Below, in pieces: positions 58,707 to 64,000 of a stretch of 64,000 nucleotides of DNA. Numbering within the stretch: the first letter of the stretch is position 1; each line of letters starts with the position of its first letter. This DNA comes from Paucidesulfovibrio longus DSM 6739. GTDB lineage: Bacteria; Desulfobacterota; Desulfovibrionia; Desulfovibrionales; Desulfovibrionaceae. The stretch lies in NCBI RefSeq assembly GCF_000420485.1, contig NZ_ATVA01000014.1:1-64000 (forward strand), written 5' to 3'. A program made the translations under genes and the position numbers. The notes under the pieces are model-generated. The model was not told where the DNA came from. It made no database searches and worked only from the letters and a program-made list of their open reading frames with translations.

Positions 58707-59252
58707 TCAGCTTACGTGGGCCGCGCCCGCCTCGATGGCCTGCGCGTTCATGGGGATCAGCTTGGCGTAGTGCGGGGAGATCACGTTTTCCAGGCTGTCG
58801 ATGGCGGCCTGGACCGAAATCAGGCCCGTGGCCTGGAGGTACGCGCCGATGGCGACCATGTTGGCCATGCGGGTGTTGCCGATCTTGTCCGCGATCTCGT
58901 TGGCCGGGACGAGCACGGTCTTGACGCGCCCTTCTTCGACGAGGTCCGCGTCCACGAGCGAGGAGTTGATGATCTGCACGCCGCCGTCCTGGAGCCGCGA
59001 CTGGAACTTGTCCAGGGAAGGGCGGTTCATGACGATCAGGCTTTTGGGCCGATGGATGATGGGCGAGCCGATGTCCTCGCTGGAGAGGACCACCGTGCAG
59101 TTGGCCGTGCCGCCGCGCATTTCCGGGCCGTAGACCGGGATGTAGGTGACGTTCAGGCCCTGGTTCATGCCCGCATAGGCCAGGAGGTTGCCGATGAGCA
59201 TGACGCCCTGGCCGCCGAATCCGGCGATGATCGCGTCGAGATATTTGGCCAT
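58707..59252 (-). CDS. 2-oxoacid:ferredoxin oxidoreductase gamma subunit
   Basis: The 181-residue subunit has IIAGFGGQGVMLIGNLLAYA near the start and the conserved YGPEMRGGTANCTVVLS. It is one of four separate subunits of an anaerobic oxidoreductase that splits a 2-oxoacid, with CoA, into acyl-CoA, CO2 and reduced ferredoxin. ATG 59252 shares one base with the stop of the beta-subunit gene (TGATG), so the genes are coupled. Confidence 0.9.
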   Translation of the reverse strand: MAKYLDAIIAGFGGQGVMLIGNLLAYAGMNQGLNVTYIPVYGPEMRGGTANCTVVLSSEDIGSPIIHRPKSLIVMNRPSLDKFQSRLQDGGVQIINSSLVDADLVEEGRVKTVLVPANEIADKIGNTRMANMVAIGAYLQATGLISVQAAIDSLENVISPHYAKLIPMNAQAIEAGAAHVS

Positions 59253-60022
59253 CAGCAGGCGCCTCCTTCCTCGGTCACGTCCTTGTACACGCCCAGCGGG
59301 AAGTAGGGGATCATTTCCTCGCCGATGCGTTCGTTGGCCTTCACCGGAGTCATTTTCCAGTTCGTGGGGCAGGCCGAGAGCAGCTCCACGAATCCGAAGC
59401 CGAGGTTGTTCGTCTGGCATTCGAAGGCCTTGCGCAGATACTTCTTGGCCGTGCGGATGTTCTTCACGCTGTCCAGGGAGCCGCGCGCGGCAAAGGCCAC
59501 GCCGCCCAGCTGGGAGATGATCTCGGTCATCTTGATGGGCATGCCTTCCTTGTCGCGGCAGCGTCCGCCGGGGCAGGTGGTGGTCTTCTGGCCCACGAGG
59601 GTGGTCGGGGCCATCTGGCCGCCGGTCATGCCGTAAACCGTGTTGTTCACGAAGACAACGGCGATGCGCTCGCCGCGGTTGGCGGCGTGCATGATCTCGG
59701 CCATGCCGATGGAAGCGAGGTCGCCGTCGCCCTGGTAGGTGAAGACGAAGCAGTCGTTGCGGGCGCGCTTGGCGCCCGTGGCCACGGCGGGCGCGCGTCC
59801 GTGCGGGGCTTCCACGGCGTCCACGTCGAGGTAGTTGTAGAGGAACACGGAGCAGCCGATGGAGCCGATGAGCAGGGCTTTTTCGCGCAGGTTCATCTCG
59901 TCCAGAAGCTCGCCCACGAGCCGATGGGCTACGCCGTGGTGGCAGCCGGGGCAGTAGTGCGTGGCGCGGTCCACCACGGATTCCGGTCTTTCGAAGACCA
60001 GTTTTTCATTCATGTCGGTCAT
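59252..60022 (-). CDS. 2-oxoacid:ferredoxin oxidoreductase beta (TPP-binding) subunit
   Basis: The 256-residue subunit has YCPGCHHG (24-27 cysteines), the thiamine diphosphate motif GDGDLASIGMAEIMHAANRG ending in VFVNNTVYGMTGGQ, and CPTNW near the C-terminus. It carries the catalytic cofactor. ATG 60022 is adjacent to the alpha-subunit stop; a second Met is at residue 4. Substrate specificity cannot be read from this subunit. Confidence 0.92.
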   Translation of the reverse strand: MTDMNEKLVFERPESVVDRATHYCPGCHHGVAHRLVGELLDEMNLREKALLIGSIGCSVFLYNYLDVDAVEAPHGRAPAVATGAKRARNDCFVFTYQGDGDLASIGMAEIMHAANRGERIAVVFVNNTVYGMTGGQMAPTTLVGQKTTTCPGGRCRDKEGMPIKMTEIISQLGGVAFAARGSLDSVKNIRTAKKYLRKAFECQTNNLGFGFVELLSACPTNWKMTPVKANERIGEEMIPYFPLGVYKDVTEEGGAC

Positions 60023-61081
60023 TTATTTCCCCTCCAGGCTCTTGAGGATGGGTTCCTCGAATTCGTCCGGGGTGGGCAGGTTGCCGGGGTAGATGGCGAA
60101 GAAATCCGAATCCGCCACGGTGCGGATGGAAAGCCTGACGTCGTCCACCATCTGGCCGAGGTTGTGCTCGACGGTGAGAAAGCGTTTGCCCGCCTTGGCC
60201 ATTTCCAGCAGCGGCGCCGCCGGGAAAGGATAGAGCGTGATGGGCCGGAACAGTCCGACCTTGTGTCCGGCCTTGCGCAGCTTGCGGACCGCGCTCTTGG
60301 CGATGCGGCCGATGGAGCCGTAGGCGCAGACGATCAGGTCGGCGTCGTCCGTCTCGAAAGCTTCGTACTCGATCTCGCCCTGCATCTTTTCATACTTGGC
60401 CTGGAGGTACTGGTTTTGCCCGGCCAGGGCGCCTTCCTCCAGGAACAGGGACTTGATCAGCCTCTTTTCGCGGCCTCCGGTGCCTTGCAGACGCCATTCC
60501 GCGCCTTCCTCGTCGCCGGGAAGCTCCGGCTGCCAGGGCACGATGGGCTCCTTCATCTGGCCGAGAATGGCGTCGCCCAGGATCATGACCGGGTTGCGGT
60601 ACTTGAAGGCCATGTCAAAGGCCTTGATGGTCAGGTCGTAGGCCTCCTGGCCCGTGGCCGGGGCGTAGACGAGTAGGCGGTAGTCGCCGTGTCCGCCGCC
60701 GCGCGTGGACTGGTAGTAGTCGCCCTGGGCCGGGCCGATGTCGCCGAGTCCCGGGCCGCCGCGGTTCATGTTCACGACCACGGCGGGAATGCCGCTGCCG
60801 GCCATGTAGGAAATGGCCTCCTGCTTCAGCGAGATGCCGGGCGAGGAGGAGGAGGTCATGGAGCGCACGCCCGTGGCGCCCGCGCCGAGCAGCATGTTGG
60901 CCGCGGCCACCTCGGACTCGGCCTGGACGAACTCGCCGCCCGCGTCCACGATGGCCTTGGACATGAATTCGGGAATGTCGTTCTGCGGGGTGATGGGGTA
61001 GCCGAAGAAGCATTTGCAGCCCGCGGCCAGCGCGCCGCGCGCCACTGCCTCGTTCCCCTTGATGAAAATCTTGTCCGCCAT
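60023..61081 (-). CDS. 2-oxoacid:ferredoxin oxidoreductase alpha subunit (VorB-like)
   Basis: The 352-residue subunit has FFGYPITPQNDIPEFMSKAI, then VQAESEVAAANMLLGAGATG, RSMTSSSSPGISLKQEAISY and NRGGPGLGDIGPAQGDYYQS, which match VorB, the alpha subunit of branched-chain 2-oxoacid (isovalerate) ferredoxin oxidoreductase, more than pyruvate enzymes. 2-oxoglutarate is the main alternative substrate. The start at 61081 shares one base with the ferredoxin stop (TGATG). Confidence 0.88.
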   Translation of the reverse strand: MADKIFIKGNEAVARGALAAGCKCFFGYPITPQNDIPEFMSKAIVDAGGEFVQAESEVAAANMLLGAGATGVRSMTSSSSPGISLKQEAISYMAGSGIPAVVVNMNRGGPGLGDIGPAQGDYYQSTRGGGHGDYRLLVYAPATGQEAYDLTIKAFDMAFKYRNPVMILGDAILGQMKEPIVPWQPELPGDEEGAEWRLQGTGGREKRLIKSLFLEEGALAGQNQYLQAKYEKMQGEIEYEAFETDDADLIVCAYGSIGRIAKSAVRKLRKAGHKVGLFRPITLYPFPAAPLLEMAKAGKRFLTVEHNLGQMVDDVRLSIRTVADSDFFAIYPGNLPTPDEFEEPILKSLEGK

Positions 61082-61317
61082 CAGTCCTCCCCCTTCTTGG
61101 CTTTCGGGGTCTTGTACACGCGGATGGCCAGGTCCGGGCAAATCAGCGCGCAGGATGTGCAGCCCGTGCACTTGTCCTTATCTTCGTCCGGCACTTCGGC
61201 GACCTTGTACCCGTTCTGGTTGAACCGCTCGGACTGCACGATGATCTGCACGGGGCAGACCGTGGTGCAGAGCAGGCAACCTTTGCAACGGTCTTCCAAT
61301 ACTTCGATTCGGGACAT
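61081..61317 (-). CDS. 2x[4Fe-4S] ferredoxin subunit of the oxidoreductase
   Basis: The 78-residue protein has two ferredoxin motifs, CKGCLLCTTVCPVQ and CTGCTSCALICPD, for two [4Fe-4S] clusters that carry electrons out of the complex. It is the first subunit of the four-gene operon (delta-alpha-beta-gamma order). ATG 61317 follows GGAGG; a longer in-frame start at 61341 would overlap queA. queA ends 20 bases upstream. Confidence 0.92.
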   Translation of the reverse strand: MSRIEVLEDRCKGCLLCTTVCPVQIIVQSERFNQNGYKVAEVPDEDKDKCTGCTSCALICPDLAIRVYKTPKAKKGED

Positions 61318-61337
61318 CTTGCCCTCCTGTTGCAGCT

Positions 61338-62417
61338 TCAAGAAATGAGCATGGCGTCACCGTACGAAAAGAAGCGAAATCCGTTACGGAGAGCCTCGCT
61401 GTAGGCATCGAGGGTGGTTACTCTTCCAGCTAGGGCTGAAACCATAATAAGAAGAGATGACTCTGGCAAATGGAAATTCGTCAGCAGTTTATCCACCACC
61501 TGGAATTCGTATCCGGGTTTGATGAAGATGTCCGTCATGCCCTTGTAGGGCCCTATTTCGCCCAGGGCGCGGTGCATGCCCTCCAGGCTCCGGGCGCTCG
61601 TGGTCCCCACGGCCACCACGGGACGGCCCTCGGCCTTGGCCAGGCGTACGGCTTCGGCTGTTTCACGTGGAACTTCGATGTATTCCTCGTGCATGACGTG
61701 CTCGCGGATGTCTTCGGCCCGCACCGGGCTGAAGGTGCCGTAGCCCACGTAGAGCGTGACCTCGGCCCAGCGGCAGCCTTTCGCCAGCAGGGCCTCGCGC
61801 ACCTGCGGGGTGAAGTGGAGCCCGGCTGTGGGCGCGGCGACGCTCCCGGCCTTGTCCTCGCGGGCGTAGACCGTCTGGTAGCGGCTCACGTCCTCGTCCC
61901 CGGCCTGGCGGTGGATATAGGGCGGCAGCGGCATGCGACCTTCGGATTCGACGATTTCCTTGATGCTTCCGCGCCAGAAGAGCGCCACACGGCAGCGGCC
62001 GAATTCGGCCCGCTCCAGCACCCGCAGGGAAAGGCGCGGTCCGAGCTGGACGGCTTCGCCCGGTTTCGGAGCCTTGGACGCGCGCAAAAGGCCCCAGGCC
62101 TCGGCGGTTTTCAGTCCCGAAGCGTCCTCGATGAAGTCGAGCAGGGGCAGGGGGGTCAGCAGCAGGAATTCGACCTTGCCCCCGGTGGGCTTCTGGCCGA
62201 AGAGGCGCGCTGGCACCACCTTGGAATTGTTTGCCACGAGCAGGGCGCCCGGCGGCAGCAGCGCGGGAAGGTCCGCGAACATTCCGAGGCTGGTGCGCCC
62301 GGCCGCGCGGTCGAGATGCAGCAGCCTGGAGTCCTGGCGGCGGGCGGCAGGAGTCTGGGCGATGCGGTCTTCCGGCAGTTCGTACGTGTAGCTTTTCAGT
62401 TCGTTGTCTGGGTGCAT
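61338..62417 (-). CDS. queA: S-adenosylmethionine:tRNA ribosyltransferase-isomerase
   Basis: The 359-residue enzyme transfers the ribose of SAM to preQ1-modified tRNA in queuosine synthesis. Signatures are SYTYELPEDRIAQTPAARRQDSRLL near the N-terminus (Tyr8-Leu26), LLVANNSKVVPARL, PTAGLHFT, HEEYIEVP, VVAVGTTSARSLE and NFHLPESSLLIMVSALAG. ATG 62417 lies just after AGAGAGGAA. No preQ1 riboswitch was seen upstream. It is probably co-transcribed with the ferredoxin-oxidoreductase genes. Confidence 0.95.
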   Translation of the reverse strand: MHPDNELKSYTYELPEDRIAQTPAARRQDSRLLHLDRAAGRTSLGMFADLPALLPPGALLVANNSKVVPARLFGQKPTGGKVEFLLLTPLPLLDFIEDASGLKTAEAWGLLRASKAPKPGEAVQLGPRLSLRVLERAEFGRCRVALFWRGSIKEIVESEGRMPLPPYIHRQAGDEDVSRYQTVYAREDKAGSVAAPTAGLHFTPQVREALLAKGCRWAEVTLYVGYGTFSPVRAEDIREHVMHEEYIEVPRETAEAVRLAKAEGRPVVAVGTTSARSLEGMHRALGEIGPYKGMTDIFIKPGYEFQVVDKLLTNFHLPESSLLIMVSALAGRVTTLDAYSEALRNGFRFFSYGDAMLIS

Positions 62418-62532
62418 TGTTCCTCTCTGGCGGCGCGCCATCCTAGTTTGCCGGGCACGACTTTGCAAGCCGCGGCTTTCCGGACAGCTTCTTTACTTGA
62501 TTCCCCTCATAATCCTGATACATACTTGTGGC

Positions 62533-63210
62533 ATGAACTGGTTGTCCGTGGCGGAAGTAGCCAAAATAACCCGGATACCCGCGCCTACGGCGCGGCGCTA
62601 CGCTTCGCTGTTCCGTGATTTCCTGCCCAGCCGCAAGGTCGGAAGGGTCATGAAATATTCCGAGGATGCCGTGCGCATCTTCGAGACCATTTCCAGCCTC
62701 TACCAGGAGGGCCACGTCACCGGCGAGATCGAGGACGCCCTCAAGCAGGAGTATTCCCGCTCCGCGGAACTCGCCCCGGACCAGGCGGACATACCCGCCA
62801 TCGGCATGGGAGGCGATTTTGCGAACTCCTTCAAGGAAGTCATGGACAAGTTCGGGCAATGCCTTCAGATCATCGCGGACCAGAAAACCATGATCGAACG
62901 GCAGCGCGAAGACATTCAAAAACTGAAGACCGCCTTCGTGCTTCTTTCCCGCAGCCAGAAGCGGCTTCGCCAGCTTCCTGCGCCTGCACCTGCCGCCCTG
63001 GACACCAGCGTCCTGGAAGAGCGAACCGCCCTGCTGGCCAAAAAGGATTCCGAGCTGGAAGAAATGGCTTTGAATCTTTCCTTCGATACCTCCGACATCA
63101 AGGCCAAGCTTCAGATACTGGAATCCGAACTGATCCGGCTGCGCAAGGATCGCCGCGAGATGGAAAAGTTTTTCCAGTCCAAGATAGACCGTATGCGGGA
63201 AGAGGACTGA
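62533..63210 (+). CDS. MerR-like helix-turn-helix protein with long coiled coil
   Basis: The protein has 225 residues. Residues 1-60 form a MerR-type winged helix (WLSVAEVAKITRIPAPTARRYASLFRDF, VGRVMKYSEDAVRIF). Two coiled-coil stretches follow (about 110-150 and 160-222, with LEERTALLAKKDSELEEMAL). No effector domain is seen. It resembles the regulator at 22003 in plan but not closely in sequence. ATG 62533 was chosen because the HTH begins there; its ribosome site is poor. It diverges from queA by 115 bases. Partner and targets are unknown. Confidence 0.7.
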   Translation: MNWLSVAEVAKITRIPAPTARRYASLFRDFLPSRKVGRVMKYSEDAVRIFETISSLYQEGHVTGEIEDALKQEYSRSAELAPDQADIPAIGMGGDFANSFKEVMDKFGQCLQIIADQKTMIERQREDIQKLKTAFVLLSRSQKRLRQLPAPAPAALDTSVLEERTALLAKKDSELEEMALNLSFDTSDIKAKLQILESELIRLRKDRREMEKFFQSKIDRMREED

Positions 63211-63311
63211 TTCGGCCCTCTCTCCATTGTTTGCGGTTGTTCGGCCTCTGTTGTAACAGACCATCCATCGGCGCTCGCGCCGAAGAACCCTTTTCGCCCA
63301 GGAGTATCGCC

Positions 63312-63821
63312 ATGCGTAAAGCTCTTCTTCCTTTGCTGCTTTTGCTCATCGTTTTCGCGGCCGGCTGTGCCACCAAGTCCACCGGCACCGAGCCCACGGG
63401 CGAGGACACACAGTCGCAGCCCTTGGCCACGGCCTACCAGGAAACGTATGACAACCCGAATTTCTATTACGATTTCAACGACATTCTCGTGCCGCGCGAG
63501 CTGGAACCCATCGACGACGAGAAGTATGTCTTTGACGATCCCCGTTTTCTCGCGGGATTCCGCATTTTCTCCGGCCGCGTCGTGGCCGAGGACGTGTTCA
63601 ACTTCTTCGTGAACAACATGGCCAAGGACAACTGGCGCAAGAAGTTCTCCCTCAAGGCCGAAAAGTCCGTCCTGGCCTTTGAAAAGGCCAACAAGAGCTG
63701 CACGATCCAGATCGAGGACGGTTTCAAGACCAAGGTCACCATCTTCGCCATCGAGTTCAAGGACGCCGCTGCCGGGTCGTTCTCCGGCTCCGCGCCCATG
63801 GGCCAGGATCTGCCGCAATAG
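63312..63821 (+). CDS. Conserved lipoprotein of unknown function
   Basis: The 169-residue protein has a signal peptide and lipobox FAAGC with Cys19. An acidic, Tyr/Asn-rich mature part (TYDNPNFYYDFNDILVPREL) is followed by a mixed domain (FRIFSGRVVAEDVFNFFVNN, WRKKFSLKAEKSVLAFEKAN). I do not recognise a family; it may be of the DUF4810/DUF799-like size class but that is not supported. AGGAG precedes the ATG by 8 bases. coaBC starts 10 bases after its stop. Confidence 0.75.
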   Translation: MRKALLPLLLLLIVFAAGCATKSTGTEPTGEDTQSQPLATAYQETYDNPNFYYDFNDILVPRELEPIDDEKYVFDDPRFLAGFRIFSGRVVAEDVFNFFVNNMAKDNWRKKFSLKAEKSVLAFEKANKSCTIQIEDGFKTKVTIFAIEFKDAAAGSFSGSAPMGQDLPQ

Positions 63822-63831
63822 GCGCGAACCC

Positions 63832-64000
63832 ATGGACACCGATCTGCTCTTTCGCGGATATCTGGGTAAGCGGGTCCATCTCGGCGTGACCGGAAGCGTG
63901 GCCGCGTACAAGGCGATCGACCTTGTGCGCGGCCTTCTGGACTGCAACGTTTCCGTTTCGGCCACGCTCACGGATGCGGCCGCGAAATTCGTGACTCCGC
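63832..64000 (+). CDS. coaBC: Phosphopantothenoylcysteine decarboxylase/synthetase, 5' part
   Basis: Only the first 56 codons are in the window. The translated start (MDTDLLFRGYLGKRVHLGVT, then GSVAAYKAIDLVRGLL and TLTDAAAKFVTP) is the FMN-binding start of the CoaC domain, which with CoaB makes 4'-phosphopantetheine for coenzyme A. It is cut by the window edge, not broken. It follows the lipoprotein gene by 10 bases. Confidence 0.85.
   Translation, partial: MDTDLLFRGYLGKRVHLGVTGSVAAYKAIDLVRGLLDCNVSVSATLTDAAAKFVTP

Overview
The window is GC-rich, densely packed bacterial chromosome. Gene content and order point to a sulfate-reducing delta-proteobacterium of the Desulfovibrionaceae (inference). 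The evidence is a dnaA-dnaN-gyrB-gyrA block without recF, a B12-dependent class II ribonucleotide reductase, a DUF39 homocysteine-synthesis gene, a four-subunit 2-oxoacid:ferredoxin oxidoreductase, a def-fmt-DUF116-rsmB cluster, and a motA-motB-motB-fliL-fliN-fliO-fliP-fliQ order that matches my memory of Desulfovibrio vulgaris. No insertion sequence, prophage, CRISPR array, rRNA or tRNA gene was seen.

Layout. 1-9.8 kb: nrdJ, an EmrE-type transporter, a DUF362/ferredoxin protein, a very long coiled-coil HD-GYP protein, a HAD phosphatase and a geranylgeranyl-reductase-like flavoprotein. 10-20 kb: the DUF39 gene divergent from dnaA, then dnaN, gyrB, gyrA and a TPR lipoprotein. 20-31 kb: glnA, a MerR-like regulator behind a palindromic operator candidate, an M16C peptidase, peroxiredoxin, a methyltransferase, and terC preceded by a yybP-ykoY manganese riboswitch, next to a NhaC-type antiporter. 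30-37.5 kb: translation genes on the minus strand (hisS, aspS, def, fmt, DUF116, rsmB). 37.5-45 kb: a 13-bp tandem-repeat array, DUF2721 and HesB-like genes, two tandem pairs of XRE-cupin regulator plus acyl-CoA synthetase, and a TPR protein. 45-49.6 kb: topA, era and a YggS-like PLP protein. 49.6-54.9 kb: flagellar stator and export genes. 55-64 kb: rlmB, a LysM lytic transglycosylase, aroE, the vorDBAC-like operon behind queA, a second MerR-like coiled-coil protein, a lipoprotein and the start of coaBC.

How the parts work together. The replication block supplies initiator, clamp and gyrase. The def/fmt/rsmB and aspS/hisS genes serve translation start, rRNA modification and tRNA charging. 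The flagellar operon encodes a stator with two different MotB-like subunits and part of the C-ring and export gate; fliM, fliR, flhA and flhB are not here. The ferredoxin-linked oxidoreductase, the acyl-CoA synthetases and the DUF39 gene fit an anaerobe that handles organic acids and makes homocysteine by the non-classical route.

The features most worth attention are non-coding or architectural: the 13-bp minisatellite with a 65-bp higher-order repeat, a two-hairpin intergenic element present twice with compensatory stem changes, the complete promoter-aptamer-hairpin leader of terC, a palindrome lying on the promoter of the MerR-like gene, and the HD-GYP protein with about 540 residues of coiled coil. 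I saw no clearly new multi-gene system.
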